A program made the position numbers and the translations under genes. Under the pieces are notes generated by a model. That model had not been told where the DNA came from and ran no database searches. It was given only the letters and a program-made list of their open reading frames with translations. Below are positions 7,884 to 16,724 of a stretch of 64,000 nt of DNA, piece by piece; within the stretch, counting starts at the first letter, position 1; every line of letters begins with the position of its first letter. Where the stretch lies: NCBI RefSeq assembly GCF_000348905.1, contig NZ_AOFT01000003.1, positions 62,001-126,000 of the forward strand, given 5' to 3'. This DNA comes from Bhargavaea cecembensis DSE10 (lineage in GTDB: Bacteria > Bacillota > Bacilli > Bacillales_A > Planococcaceae).

Positions 7884-8798
7884 CTACTCCCCCGCCGGCT
7901 TCTTGCTGAATGCCATGAACAGAATCATGCCGATAATCGCGGCCGTCCCTGCCCACTGGAACCCGCCGAACGGCTCATGCAGCCAGAAGACCGTCGTCAG
8001 GACTGCCGCCAGCGGCTCCAGGCTACCGAGCAGGCTCGTTTCCTTCGGCTGAAGGCTCTGGAGGCTTTCTATGTAGAACCAGAAGGCGATCATCGTGCCG
8101 AAGATGATGACAAACGCAATGTAGCCGAGCGCCTCCGCGTCCAGGCCCGACAAGTCGATCTTCCACGGAGGATGAACGAAACTGAGTGCAAATCCGCCGA
8201 TGATCATCGCCCATCCGACAATGACCAGCGAGTCGAAACGTGCGAGAAGCGGGATGGCATACAGGGTATAAAACGCCAGCGAGACCCCTGACAGCACACC
8301 CCAGACAACGGCCGGCGCCGGAACGGACAGGCCGGAAAGCGATCCGTTCGTCAGCAGCAGAAAACAGCCTCCAAGTGCGAGGATCACCGTCACGAGATCT
8401 TCCCGCCGGAATACCGTCTGCCTGCGGAGGACCAGGTAGAAGATGATCATGACCGGCGCCAGGTATTGAAGCAAAGTCGCCACCGCTGCATTTCCGTGCC
8501 GGATGGAGGCCATGTATGTATACTGGACCGCGAGCATGCCCAACAGGCCGAACACGACCAGCTGTGCGCCTGTCCGCTTTTCTTTCCAGACACCGAAAAT
8601 CTGGGAGCGGTCCTTCATCAGGAACTGCACCGCCAAAAGAAGCAGCCCGGCAATGAGGAGCCGTGTTGTGACAAGCCAGTTCACGTCGATCCCGTATTGC
8701 TGGAACAGCTTTTGCGCGACGGTGCCGCCGACGCCCCACAGCGTCGCACCCGTGATGACGAGGAAAAAGCCCGTTTTTCTCGAAGAGCCGCCCATCAT
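7884..8798 (-). CDS. EamA/DMT-family transporter
   Basis: A 304-residue protein with ten predicted membrane helices in two five-helix EamA repeats (residues ~12-145 and ~160-298). It has the glycine-rich [13 protein letters not shown] start and [21 protein letters not shown] near the second-repeat end, typical of drug/metabolite exporters of the YicL/RhaT group. Substrate unknown. The ATG at 8798 follows a GGGGGG site. A terminator of the upstream HIT gene separates them, so it probably has its own promoter. Confidence 0.88.
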   Translation of the reverse strand: MMGGSSRKTGFFLVITGATLWGVGGTVAQKLFQQYGIDVNWLVTTRLLIAGLLLLAVQFLMKDRSQIFGVWKEKRTGAQLVVFGLLGMLAVQYTYMASIRHGNAAVATLLQYLAPVMIIFYLVLRRQTVFRREDLVTVILALGGCFLLLTNGSLSGLSVPAPAVVWGVLSGVSLAFYTLYAIPLLARFDSLVIVGWAMIIGGFALSFVHPPWKIDLSGLDAEALGYIAFVIIFGTMIAFWFYIESLQSLQPKETSLLGSLEPLAAVLTTVFWLHEPFGGFQWAGTAAIIGMILFMAFSKKPAGE

Positions 8799-8824
8799 TC
8801 TGCCCCCCTCTTTATTTCTCTCTT

Positions 8825-8856
8825 AAAAAGACGCTCCCGGGAAACGGAAGCGCCCA
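8825..8856 (-). terminator. Terminator of the HIT gene
   Basis: On the minus strand, GCGCTTCCG pairs with CGGGAGCGT and is followed by CTTTTTA. It is placed just after the HIT stop. Confidence 0.65.
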
Positions 8857-9267
8857 CTAATTTAGTTTGTTCTCAGAATCAGGTCTCCTGTTGTCCGGGC
8901 TTTTCAGCCAATGCCGGATGCCTTTTCCCGCATAGGGTTCATCGGCAAATCTCGGGATAACATGAAGATGGGTATGCGGGATGTGCTGGCCGCCGGTCCC
9001 GCCGGCATTCCAGCCGATATTGTAGCCGTCCGGCGAGAATTCCCGGTCAAGCAGCGACTTCGCCTCTGTTAGCAGGTCCTGTGTTGCCCGCCATTCCTCG
9101 GGCGTAAGCTCGAATACCGTCTCACGGTGCTCAATGGGTACGATCACCCCGGAGCCTTTCAGCACTTCCTGCGGCATCATGAGGAATCGGCAAAAACTGT
9201 TTTCCAGTACGATTTCCTGTCCTTCCATCAGGGAAAGGTCACAGAACGGGCAGTTTCCGCCGCTCAA
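8857..9267 (-). CDS. HIT-family protein (histidine triad nucleotide hydrolase)
   Basis: A 136-residue protein with the histidine triad HTHLHVIPR (about residues 98-106), the catalytic site of nucleotide phosphoramidases and hydrolases. The N-terminal CPFC is a common zinc or redox pair in these proteins. The start is TTG at 9267, which overlaps the TGA of the preceding 33-aa gene as TTGA. An AGGTGG site lies just upstream within that gene. The chain 9832-8857 is therefore a tightly coupled three-gene unit. Confidence 0.9.
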   Translation of the reverse strand: MSGGNCPFCDLSLMEGQEIVLENSFCRFLMMPQEVLKGSGVIVPIEHRETVFELTPEEWRATQDLLTEAKSLLDREFSPDGYNIGWNAGGTGGQHIPHTHLHVIPRFADEPYAGKGIRHWLKSPDNRRPDSENKLN

Positions 9268-9365
9268 TTATCCACCTGGTAGAACACCCAGAAACTGAGC
9301 AGGACGCCTACAACGACCAGGATGAAAATCGTAAGGAAGACAATGATGAACTTCTTGCCGTCCAT
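9264..9365 (-). CDS. Very small membrane peptide (33 aa)
   Basis: It reads MDGKKFIIVFLTIFILVVVG and continues to ...SFWVFYQVDN, a single membrane helix. Its ATG overlaps the TAA of the upstream gene (TAATG), and its TGA overlaps the TTG start of the HIT gene. Overlap at both ends supports real translation by coupling. No family recognised. Confidence 0.55.
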   Translation of the reverse strand: MDGKKFIIVFLTIFILVVVGVLLSFWVFYQVDN

Positions 9366-9832
9366 TACATGGCGCCTCCCGATTTCAGGCGGAAGCCTTC
9401 TTCCTTCAGATACAGATGTGCTTCCTTCGCGGAGTCGAATCCTTCCTCGAGGTTCTCGCCGTAGTACAGGTTAAAGTAGCCGTTCTCCTCCTTCAGATGG
9501 AGTTCGGTGCCTTCGCGGTTTATCCATGCTTCATTGACCGGCTCTCCTGCTGGGTCGCTTGAAAGGTAGCGCACCGATTCCGCCAGGACCTCTTCAAGTT
9601 CCTCCGCCGAGAAGTCGCGGATGTTGATGAATCCTTTTTTGTCCGCTTCGTACTGCGGAAGCTTCCCGACATACACAAAGCCGTTGCCGTTTTCGTGCAG
9701 GTGGCGCACGACGATCTTTTTTTCATGAAGCGATTCTTCGTAATGGTAGTTCACGCGCCCCATCGACACTTCCTTCCGGGTGAGTTCCGGGAATTTCGCG
9801 ATGATGGCTTCTTTTTCTTGAAAGCTGAGCAT
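9365..9832 (-). CDS. Conserved hypothetical protein (155 aa)
   Basis: A soluble, charged protein starting MLSFQEKEAIIAKFPELTRK. The ATG at 9832 lies 8 bases after AAGGAAGG; the frame also has a GTG at 9841. No signal peptide or membrane segment is visible. It is the first gene of a coupled set with a 33-aa membrane peptide and a HIT protein. I do not recognise the family. A perfect 17-base palindrome just upstream, at about 9854-9870 (TCTCCGCA-T-TGCGGAGA), may be an operator or part of a terminator. Confidence 0.7.
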   Translation of the reverse strand: MLSFQEKEAIIAKFPELTRKEVSMGRVNYHYEESLHEKKIVVRHLHENGNGFVYVGKLPQYEADKKGFINIRDFSAEELEEVLAESVRYLSSDPAGEPVNEAWINREGTELHLKEENGYFNLYYGENLEEGFDSAKEAHLYLKEEGFRLKSGGAM

Positions 9833-9894
9833 CCTAAACACCTTCCTTAATTTCTCCGCATTGCGGAGAGTTCTAATCGTTGTATCCGCAGCGT

Positions 9895-10266
9895 TTATTG
9901 CCTCCAGAATGTCCCGCAGTCCGCCTTGTCCCTGATATTGAACTCAATGAACTTCCTGAGCAGCCTGTAGTCCACTTCTTTTTTCCACGGCATGCGGACC
10001 AATTCCTTCGTGTGGGCAAAGCCGGAAGATTCGATGTCCTCCGCGAACTTCACCATCGCCGCCTGCTCGGGCGCGACGGACATGTGATTCTTGGCGACGC
10101 TGAAGCCGATGATGTACGTGCCGTGATGCGTGAACATCGGCTGGTTCCATTTGATCACCGGCTCAAGTTCCGTAAACGATTCGGCCACCCAGCCGAGCAT
10201 CTCCTCCACCCGCTCCCTGTGGTCGGGATGGTCGATGCCATTCAGGTATTCTTTAAAAACTTCCAT
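9895..10266 (-). CDS. DUF1801/YdhG-family protein, Fra-type iron chaperone
   Basis: A 123-residue protein of the YdhG family. It has WNQPMFTHHGTYIIGFSVAK and the conserved C-terminal KFIEFNIRDKADCGTFWR. B. subtilis YdhG (Fra) is a frataxin-like protein that delivers iron for Fe-S cluster and heme assembly, and the length and motifs agree. The ATG at 10266 is 7 bases from GGAGGG. It follows the pentapeptide-repeat gene by 19 bases and is likely co-transcribed with it. Confidence 0.82.
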   Translation of the reverse strand: MEVFKEYLNGIDHPDHRERVEEMLGWVAESFTELEPVIKWNQPMFTHHGTYIIGFSVAKNHMSVAPEQAAMVKFAEDIESSGFAHTKELVRMPWKKEVDYRLLRKFIEFNIRDKADCGTFWRQ

Positions 10267-10285
10267 ACATACTCCCTCCATCGGG

Positions 10286-10918
10286 TCAATCTTCTTCCAC
10301 GACCAGCCCGAACGTGCGGGCAAACCCGATCGCCTGCTCGCGCGTCACTTTGCACCCCGCGAGTTTCGACGGCGTGACGGTGATCCGGCTGAATTCCGTG
10401 CGGGTCAGGTCGATGCCGTCCAGATCCGTATCGAGAAAGCTGATGTCGTCCAGCCGGTTTTGGCCGAATGCCACCGCCTTCATCGAACAGTCGACGAAAT
10501 CCGCCGACTCCAGCTCACAGTTATCGAACGCAACGTTCCTCAGCTTCGAGAAGTTGAAGCTTGAGTAACGGCCTGCGCAGTTTGTGAAGCGCACGTCCCG
10601 AAGCATCGATTCGCTGAATACGGCGCCGGTCAGCTTGGCCCCCCGGAACTCACAGCGGTGCAGCGAAGACCGGGAAAAATCCGCATTCGACAAATCGCAG
10701 CCGTCAAACACGACGTCCATCAGTTCAGACGCAGGCGCCCGGAAGCCGCGGAAGTCGGTTTTCCTGAACCAGGCACCGTCCAGGATCACCCGGCCGTCCG
10801 ATACGGCGGCGCCCCCATCCACACAAACTGAGCGGACCGAAGCATCCTCTTCGTCAAACGCCTCCTCCCAGGCGGTCTCCGGCAGTTCCTTCATCAGCTT
10901 CGGCTCCCGGATCTTCAC
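10286..10918 (-). CDS. Pentapeptide-repeat protein
   Basis: A 210-residue protein with a run of about 20 A(D/N)LXX-like pentapeptides between residues ~45 and ~185 (for example CDLSNADFSRSSLHRCEFRG), expected to form a right-handed beta-helix. Some relatives mimic DNA and protect gyrase, but most are uncharacterised. The GTG at 10918 is preferred because AAGGTGA, which contains the previous gene's stop, lies 5 bases upstream. The C-terminal end KVTREQAIGFARTFGL is typical of YjbI/YetL-like members. Confidence 0.82.
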   Translation of the reverse strand: MKIREPKLMKELPETAWEEAFDEEDASVRSVCVDGGAAVSDGRVILDGAWFRKTDFRGFRAPASELMDVVFDGCDLSNADFSRSSLHRCEFRGAKLTGAVFSESMLRDVRFTNCAGRYSSFNFSKLRNVAFDNCELESADFVDCSMKAVAFGQNRLDDISFLDTDLDGIDLTRTEFSRITVTPSKLAGCKVTREQAIGFARTFGLVVEED

Positions 10919-10923
10919 GACAG

Positions 10924-11022
10924 TCACCTTGTCCACCACTCGGCGGCAATGATGAACAGAATCACCACGCAGATCGCGAGAACATAAAACCACATCGGGA
11001 CGCTGTCCATTCCGAAAATCAT
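10924..11022 (-). CDS. Very small membrane peptide (32 aa)
   Basis: It reads MIFGMDSVPMWFYVLAICVV and continues to ...FIIAAEWWTR, one membrane helix. GGGGAGGAG lies 5 bases before the ATG at 11022. It ends 6 bases before the pentapeptide-repeat start and its tail carries that gene's ribosome site, so coupling is likely. Unrecognised. Confidence 0.6.
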   Translation of the reverse strand: MIFGMDSVPMWFYVLAICVVILFIIAAEWWTR

Positions 11023-11166
11023 CTGTTCTCCTCCCCGGCCCGCTGACTGCGGGTTTTCATGTTCCAAGTATACCTGTCCGTCCGCTCCGGCGCATCCCCC
11101 GGCGTTTACCCGGGCCGGAAAGCGGAAACTATTAAGGGAGACATCCCCAAAGGAGGAGTTCGACTT

Positions 11167-12312
11167 ATGAGAGCAGTGACTTTCCAAGGCGCAAAAGACA
11201 TCCAGGTCAAGAATGTGGAAGCCCCGAAAATCGAAAAAGATGATGACATCATCATCCGCATCACCTCCACCGCAATCTGCGGCTCTGATCTGCACATCTA
11301 CGCAGGCTCGATCATGACCCGTCCCGGATATGTGATCGGGCACGAGCCGATGGGAATCGTCGAAGAAACCGGACCTGCCGTGACGAAGGTGAAAAAGGGC
11401 GACCGTGTCGTCATCCCATTTAACGTGGCATGCGGTGAATGCTGGTACTGCACGCATGACATGGAGAGCCAGTGCGAACACCCCGAGTCAAACCCTACAC
11501 CGGGCACCGACTTCGGCGGCTATTTCGGCTACACGGAGATGTTCGGCAACCACCCGGGCGGGCAGGCAGAGTACATGCGCGTGCCATTCGGCAACTTCCT
11601 GCCGTTTGTCATCCCGGAATCGGCGGAAGTGCCGGATGAAGCGGTCCTTTTCATGTCGGACGTACTCCCGACCGCCTACTGGAGCGTCCTGAACTCCGGC
11701 GTAAAGAAAGGCGATACCGTCATCGTGCTGGGATGCGGCCCGATCGGCCTCATGACCCAGAAGTTTGCCTGGATGATGGGTGCCAAGCGCGTGATCGGCG
11801 TCGACACTGTGCCGTACCGCCTGGCGAAGGCGAGGGAAATGAACAAAGTCGAAACGGTCACTTACCGCGACTCGAACGAGACCGGTGATTACCTCAAGGA
11901 ACTCACGTCCGGCGGTGCCGATGTCGTCATCGACTGCGTCGGAATGGACGGGGAAAAGACTGTTCCGGAAAAAGTGCAGCATAAGATGAAAATCCACGGC
12001 GGCTCCCTCACCGCTCTCCGCACCGCACACCGCGCCGTGCGCCGCTTCGGCACTGTCCAGCTCACCGGCGTCTACGGCCTCTGGTACAACGCCTTCCCGC
12101 TCGGCCGCTTTTTCGAGCGCAATGTCACCATCAAGACCGGACAGGCACCCGTCCCGCACCTGATGCCGGACCTGTTCAAGATGATTACGGAACACAAAAT
12201 CGACCCGACCGAGATCATCTCCCATATCGTCCCTCTCGAAGAAGCGCCGATTGCCTATAAGACGTTCTATGAACATGGCGATGAATGCACCAAAGTGGTC
12301 CTGAAACCATAA
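11167..12312 (+). CDS. Zinc-dependent medium-chain alcohol dehydrogenase
   Basis: A 381-residue MDR enzyme of the formaldehyde dehydrogenase-like or glutathione-independent type. Catalytic zinc ligands are Cys38 (ICGSDLHI) and His59-Glu60 (GHEPMG). Structural zinc cysteines are in CGECWYC and the following Cys. The Rossmann fold motif is VIVLGCGPIGLM. It oxidises an alcohol or aldehyde adduct with NAD(P). The ATG at 11167 follows AAAGGAGGAG at 8 bases; the upstream open frame is discarded. Flanked by its own terminator. Confidence 0.93.
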   Translation: MRAVTFQGAKDIQVKNVEAPKIEKDDDIIIRITSTAICGSDLHIYAGSIMTRPGYVIGHEPMGIVEETGPAVTKVKKGDRVVIPFNVACGECWYCTHDMESQCEHPESNPTPGTDFGGYFGYTEMFGNHPGGQAEYMRVPFGNFLPFVIPESAEVPDEAVLFMSDVLPTAYWSVLNSGVKKGDTVIVLGCGPIGLMTQKFAWMMGAKRVIGVDTVPYRLAKAREMNKVETVTYRDSNETGDYLKELTSGGADVVIDCVGMDGEKTVPEKVQHKMKIHGGSLTALRTAHRAVRRFGTVQLTGVYGLWYNAFPLGRFFERNVTIKTGQAPVPHLMPDLFKMITEHKIDPTEIISHIVPLEEAPIAYKTFYEHGDECTKVVLKP

Positions 12313-12321
12313 CCATATCCG

Positions 12322-12354
12322 GAAGGGCTTTCCGTACGACGGGAAGCCCTTTTT
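12322..12354 (+). terminator. Terminator of the alcohol dehydrogenase gene
   Basis: AAGGGCTTTCCG pairs with CGGGAAGCCCTT with one mismatch, followed by TTTT. Confidence 0.85.
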
Positions 12355-12581
12355 CTGCGTTATGGAAAAGTATTCCGGGCGGCATTAATTGTCCGATTCC
12401 GAGGATAACAAAAACCTTCTCTTAATCCCCAGAATTTTCACAAAGGCCGCATCCTTGCATGGTTTTGTCATTTTCCCTCCCTTATCACGGAAATCAATGG
12501 TATACTGAACGAGTTAATAGGGGGGTCGCCTGATCATATAAATAACAGGCGGCCAAAAAATAGAAGGGCTGATTTACATTT

Positions 12582-13364
12582 ATGAATACGCGAATGAAGC
12601 GGCCGGGCTGGCCTTCGTGGTCTCTTTTGGCCGCGCTGGCTCTAACCGCAGTGCTCGGATTCGCCTCCTCGCAGACCGGTGAACCGGCTGCGGTCGGCGA
12701 GGATTCGGGGATCGCGGACGCGGCCGTCACGAAGGAGCAGCCGGAAACTCCGGGCCTTCAGCTTCAGACGGTTACGGAACAGACAAAATGGTACACCATG
12801 GACATCAATACGGTATCGGCGGATCATCAGGAAGTGGAGAAGCCGATCGCCAAGTGGATCGACGAGCAAAAAGCCCTCTTTGAAGGCAGCGTCGACGAAT
12901 ATAAAGAACAGCTCGAAGACGGCGAGCGCGCGCACCTCAGGCTTACTGCGGAAAAACTGCCTCATTCGGGCAGCCTCTACAGCCTGCTGTACACGTCCTA
13001 CCAGTACACAGGAGGCGAAAACGGCATCACGAAGATCAAGCCGTTCAACATTGATCCGTCCCAGGGCCGGATCGTCGAACTGGCGGATCTGTTCGATCTT
13101 GAAAGTGACGGCCGGGTTCTCCAGAAACTCGTGAAGGAAGACCTGTTTTCACAGAAGCCGCTGAAAGATGACCTTTTCGACGACCTGCTCGCGATGGCGC
13201 TGAACGACCCTTCCTCATGGAAATGGGCGATCCGCAATGACCGGCTCTCGATCTATTTCGATGAGTATGAGATCGCGGTCGGTGCAGCCGGCGTCGTACG
13301 TGCGGACATCCCGCTCGACCAGGTACGCGGTTTCCTGAAAGAAGAATATGCCGGACAGCTCTGA
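12582..13364 (+). CDS. Secreted DUF4163/DUF3298 protein
   Basis: A 260-residue exported protein. Residues 1-30 form a signal or anchor sequence (basic MKRPGW then ALALTAVLGF), followed by a linker rich in Ala, Glu and Thr. Residues ~60-150 look like DUF4163 and the rest like DUF3298, as in the extracellular parts of RsiV and PdaC. The C-terminal DEYEIAVGAAGV matches the DUF3298 Y-x-I/V-x-P/A-type end. The ribosome site is weak (AAGGG, 13 bases), and ATG 12594 is an alternative. The 230 bases upstream hold only a TATACT-like -10 at about 12,499. Possible wall-related or lysozyme-interacting role. Confidence 0.78.
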   Translation: MNTRMKRPGWPSWSLLAALALTAVLGFASSQTGEPAAVGEDSGIADAAVTKEQPETPGLQLQTVTEQTKWYTMDINTVSADHQEVEKPIAKWIDEQKALFEGSVDEYKEQLEDGERAHLRLTAEKLPHSGSLYSLLYTSYQYTGGENGITKIKPFNIDPSQGRIVELADLFDLESDGRVLQKLVKEDLFSQKPLKDDLFDDLLAMALNDPSSWKWAIRNDRLSIYFDEYEIAVGAAGVVRADIPLDQVRGFLKEEYAGQL

Positions 13365-13377
13365 CTGCCGGCTCTTG

Positions 13378-13402
13378 CCAAGACCCCTCAGCGGGTCTTT
13401 TT
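13378..13402 (+). terminator. Terminator of the DUF3298 gene
   Basis: AAGACCC and GGGTCTT around a short loop, then TTTTTG. Confidence 0.8.
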
Positions 13403-13475
13403 GTTTTGCCCTGATGTTTTACCCTCCCCGGCTCCGGGCATGAGGAAGACAACCACCCAGAAGGAGGCGGTCGGA

Positions 13476-14258
13476 TTGAAGACCATTTTCATCACCGGAG
13501 CGGGAAGCGGCCTCGGCCGGGGCGCAGCTTTTGGATTGGCACGACAAGGGCACAAAGTCATCGCCACAACCGAAACGACATCACAGAAAACGGATGTGCT
13601 GCGGCAGGCGGAAGAGGAAGGGCTTGCCATGGATGTGTACAAGCTGGACATCACCAATCCCCGTGACCTCATGCAAATCGGCAAAACCGACTTTGACATC
13701 TTTGTCGCGAACGCGGCAATCAACGAAGGCGGTCCCCTTGCCGAAATCCCGATGGACCGTGTGCGTGCGCTTTTCGAGGTGAATGTATTTGCCACATTGG
13801 AATCTGCCCGGCTGGCAGCAGCGCGGCTCGTTGACAAAAGAAAAGGCAAGATCATCTTCATGAGCTCGATGGCCGGCATCTCGGCAACTCCATTTGTCGG
13901 CCCGTACACCGCCACAAAGCACGCCATCGAAGGTATTGCACAGACGATGCAAAAAGAACTCGAGCCGTTCGGCGTGCAGGTCGCGACCATCAACCCCGGC
14001 GCCTACAATACCGGCTTCAATGACCGCGCGGGCGAGGAAATCTGGAAATGGTTTGACGACAGCGTCCACTTCACAAAGAAGGAAGATATCCTGAAGCAGC
14101 AGGAAAACCTGAAGAACCAGTTTGACCCGCAGGACATGATCGACAAAATGGTCGAAATCATCCCGAAAGACCATCACCCGTTTAGGACCGTCCATCCGCA
14201 GGAAACGGAAGACCAGCTGAAAAAGACGGAGAAGAAGCGGTGGGAGATGGAAATCTGA
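13476..14258 (+). CDS. Short-chain dehydrogenase/reductase
   Basis: A 260-residue SDR with the cofactor motif ITGAGSGLGRG (about residues 6-16), the NAAI motif and a YTATK active site. The start is read as TTG at 13476, which lies 8 bases after AAGGAGG; the open frame to 13401 adds a non-homologous stretch containing the previous gene's terminator. The C-terminal part (residues ~195-260) is longer and more charged than minimal SDRs. Substrate not predictable. A terminator follows at once. Confidence 0.88.
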   Translation: MKTIFITGAGSGLGRGAAFGLARQGHKVIATTETTSQKTDVLRQAEEEGLAMDVYKLDITNPRDLMQIGKTDFDIFVANAAINEGGPLAEIPMDRVRALFEVNVFATLESARLAAARLVDKRKGKIIFMSSMAGISATPFVGPYTATKHAIEGIAQTMQKELEPFGVQVATINPGAYNTGFNDRAGEEIWKWFDDSVHFTKKEDILKQQENLKNQFDPQDMIDKMVEIIPKDHHPFRTVHPQETEDQLKKTEKKRWEMEI

Positions 14259-14261
14259 AAG

Positions 14262-14297
14262 CAGGGGCTGTCCCGAATGGGATGGCCCTGTTTTTAT
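14262..14297 (+). terminator. Terminator of the SDR gene
   Basis: CAGGGGCTGTCCC and GGGATGGCCCTG around GAAT, then a TTTTT run. Confidence 0.82.
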
Positions 14298-15271
14298 GAT
14301 GCATGATTCTGCGGGATGGCCTGACCGGCCTCTCCCATTCCGTGGCGCCGCTCGATCACCTTTCCCAATACGGCAGACAGGATTTGCTGGAACAGCATGC
14401 CGCAGACCACCGGAACGGCGACCTTGGCGGGGAAATAGACCGTCGCAATGACGACACCGAGGGCGATGTTCCGCATGCCGCCGTTAAAGACGAACATGAC
14501 CGAGATATCCGGCCTTCCTTTCCACACCTTTTCCCCGATCAGGAGAGCGAACGCATAGCCTGATGCAGAAAGCAGCAGGACGCCCGCAATCACCTTGAGC
14601 AGATCAAGATCGAAGTTTTTGAGATAAGGCGCAATCACACTGCTGTTGATGAGCACAATCGCGAAGATGGACAGCTTGGAAAGCGGGGAAAGCTTGGGGC
14701 CGAGCAACTTCCCCGCCTGCCCTTTCGTCCATTCGTTCAGGAGCAGTCCGGCCAGCGATGGCAGCACGACCATTAGGAGCAGATCCAGGACAAGGGCTCC
14801 CGTATCGACGGGGACCCCCTTCCCTGCCACCACGAAAAGGGTGGCCGGGATAATCAGCGGCGCAAGCATGGTATTGATGAGGATGATCGACAGGCAAAGC
14901 GCCAGGTTCCCCCGGTACATGCTCACCCAGATGATGCTCGAGACCCCGGTCGGCACGGCGGCCGACAGAACAAACCCGACTGTCAGCAGATGATCGTCAA
15001 ACACCAGCACCGAGAACACATAGGCCCAGACCGGGATGAGCAGATGCAGAAAAGCGAGGCTCAGCAGCACCGCCAGCGGATGCCTCACTGCATTCTTCAG
15101 ATCCGCCGTCCGCATCCCGAGGCTGCCCGCGAACGTCATGAGGGCGAAGATCCACGGGACAAAGCCCAGGAGGCGGCTTCCTGTATCCGCGATGAGCACG
15201 CCCGCAACTAGGCTGAGCGGCGTGATGACCGGCATCCCTTTCTTCAGGAAACCATCGAAACGTTCCAGCAT
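14294..15271 (-). CDS. Bile acid:sodium symporter (BASS) family transporter
   Basis: A 325-residue membrane protein with about ten helices. It has the BASS-type AAVPTGVSSIIW crossover region and the conserved NGGMRNIALGVV segment in the second half. Bacterial members carry organic anions such as pantothenate or keto acids rather than bile acids. The ATG at 15271 follows AGAAGGAT at about 6 bases. It is convergent with the SDR gene and its stop lies within that gene's terminator region. Confidence 0.86.
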   Translation of the reverse strand: MLERFDGFLKKGMPVITPLSLVAGVLIADTGSRLLGFVPWIFALMTFAGSLGMRTADLKNAVRHPLAVLLSLAFLHLLIPVWAYVFSVLVFDDHLLTVGFVLSAAVPTGVSSIIWVSMYRGNLALCLSIILINTMLAPLIIPATLFVVAGKGVPVDTGALVLDLLLMVVLPSLAGLLLNEWTKGQAGKLLGPKLSPLSKLSIFAIVLINSSVIAPYLKNFDLDLLKVIAGVLLLSASGYAFALLIGEKVWKGRPDISVMFVFNGGMRNIALGVVIATVYFPAKVAVPVVCGMLFQQILSAVLGKVIERRHGMGEAGQAIPQNHAS

Positions 15272-15399
15272 GGGCGTATCCTTCTCTCTTTGAATCGTTG
15301 GACACCATTATACTCCGAGAGCGGGAAGGTTTCGAATCGACGGATGCATGAAACCATGCCGTTGGTGGTAAAATGGAAAGATAAAGGAGGTGATTGTGC

Positions 15400-16539
15400 A
15401 TGGTGAGACGGTTGTTCGGATTGATCCTCTTGGCCGTCCTGGTCTTTCTGGCCAGGCCGCTTTGGGAAGAGCCGCTGTCCCGCGTCGTCGACCTGTCGTT
15501 TCTCGACCGGGTAGACGAGCTTATTGCAGCCGTCGGCGGGCAGCCCGCCGTCGACCAGGCCCTCGGCAAGCTGAATGAAGGCGCCAATTCGCTTTACGCG
15601 AAGCTGGAGCAGTCCGTGAAGGACGAGCGCGCCCGCCAGACTTCCGGCGCGGAAGCGGAGAAGCCGGATTTGGAGCGGCCGGAATCCGTCCCGATCACCG
15701 TGCACAATATCGGGATCGGGGACACCCGGGAACTCGTCCAGACAGAGCTCGGTGAACCCGCCCGCTCCACGATGAACGAATACGGCGTCGAATGGCACGC
15801 CTACCATGACGGCTACCATAACTTCGCGATGGTGTCGTTTGACGGGGAAGGCCGCGTCAACGGGCTGTACACCAACCAGGACATCATCGCCTCCACGAGC
15901 GGAATCGCCTACGGCTCACAGAAAGCATCCGTCCGGGCGGAATACGGCCGCCCGCTCGACCGCATCGTCAAGGGGCGCAGTGCTTTCCTGATCCAGAGCA
16001 ACGGCGAGTATGATGTATTCGAACTCGACAACAGCTACGTCACCATTTTCTATGACCTCCACCAAAACGACACCGTCACGGCCGTCCAGATCATTGAAAA
16101 GGAACTGGAGCATTCGCAAGATGCACTGTACGGTGCTGCCGATACGGACCTGAAAGAAGGCTTTGAGCGCCAGCTGTTCGACCTGACGAATGCCGCACGA
16201 GTGGCGCACGGCTACGGCGTCCTCGACTGGGACGGGCGCACCGCCTCCACTGCCGTCAGGCACAGCGAGGACATGGCGGTGAATGACTACTTCGCCCATG
16301 AAAACCAGCAGGGCCAGTCGCCGTTTGACCGCATGGCGGAAGACGGCATCCAGTTCCGCGGCGCCGGAGAGAACCTCGCCTACGGCCAGCCGAGCAGCAT
16401 CTTCGCCCACGAAGGCCTCATGAACTCGCTCGGCCACCGGAAAAACATCCTGAATGAGGACTTCCGCATGCTCGGCGTGGGTGTCGCCTTCAACGAAGAA
16501 GACCAGCCATACTACACGGAGAACTTCCTGTTTAAATGA
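15400..16539 (+). CDS. CAP-domain secreted protein (YlbC-like)
   Basis: A 379-residue protein. A membrane anchor or signal (residues ~4-20) is followed by a linker, a CAP-associated N-terminal domain (residues ~95-235), and a C-terminal CAP/SCP domain (residues ~255-379) with FDLTNAARVAHG, HSEDMAVNDYFAHENQQG and LGHRKNIL. The CAP histidines and glutamates are present. This is the YlbC architecture. The ATG at 15400 is 7 bases from AAGGAGGTGA; a TTG at 15394 was rejected. Cell-surface location is likely. Confidence 0.92.
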   Translation: MVRRLFGLILLAVLVFLARPLWEEPLSRVVDLSFLDRVDELIAAVGGQPAVDQALGKLNEGANSLYAKLEQSVKDERARQTSGAEAEKPDLERPESVPITVHNIGIGDTRELVQTELGEPARSTMNEYGVEWHAYHDGYHNFAMVSFDGEGRVNGLYTNQDIIASTSGIAYGSQKASVRAEYGRPLDRIVKGRSAFLIQSNGEYDVFELDNSYVTIFYDLHQNDTVTAVQIIEKELEHSQDALYGAADTDLKEGFERQLFDLTNAARVAHGYGVLDWDGRTASTAVRHSEDMAVNDYFAHENQQGQSPFDRMAEDGIQFRGAGENLAYGQPSSIFAHEGLMNSLGHRKNILNEDFRMLGVGVAFNEEDQPYYTENFLFK

Positions 16540-16547
16540 GTTTAAGG

Positions 16548-16578
16548 GCCCGCATGCTTTCAGCGTGCGGGCTTTTTT
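16548..16578 (+). terminator. Terminator of the CAP-domain gene
   Basis: GCCCGCATGC and GCGTGCGGGC around TTTCA, then seven T. The phased array begins immediately after it. Confidence 0.9.
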
Positions 16579-16590
16579 TGCGAATAAGTG

Positions 16591-16680
16591 CAATCGAGAG
16601 GCATTTCGAGGCACTCGCCCAGTTTTGCGCACCACTCGCCATCGATTTCTATGCACTCGGGATGATTTTCAGCGCACTCG
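16591..16680 (+). repeat. Phased word array, 21-bp pitch, word CACTCG (array A1)
   Basis: CAATCG at 16591 and CACTCG at 16612, 16633, 16654 and 16675 recur at exactly 21 bases. The 15 bases between words differ from unit to unit. It occupies the gap between the CAP-gene terminator and the sodC terminator. See the findings for the family. Confidence 0.85.
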
Positions 16681-16683
16681 CAT

Positions 16684-16724
16684 AAAGAAGACCCGCTGTT
16701 TGGGCAGCGGGTCTTCCTCACTTC
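16684..16724 (-). terminator. Terminator of sodC
   Basis: On the minus strand GAAGACCCGCTGCC pairs with GGGCAGCGGGTCTTC-like arms around CAAA, followed by TTTATG. It overlaps the last codons of sodC. Confidence 0.7.

Noticed and set aside
10924-11481. 185-codon minus-strand frame
   Set aside because: Most is antisense to the alcohol dehydrogenase. Only its last 32 codons, with their own ribosome site, are accepted as a small gene.
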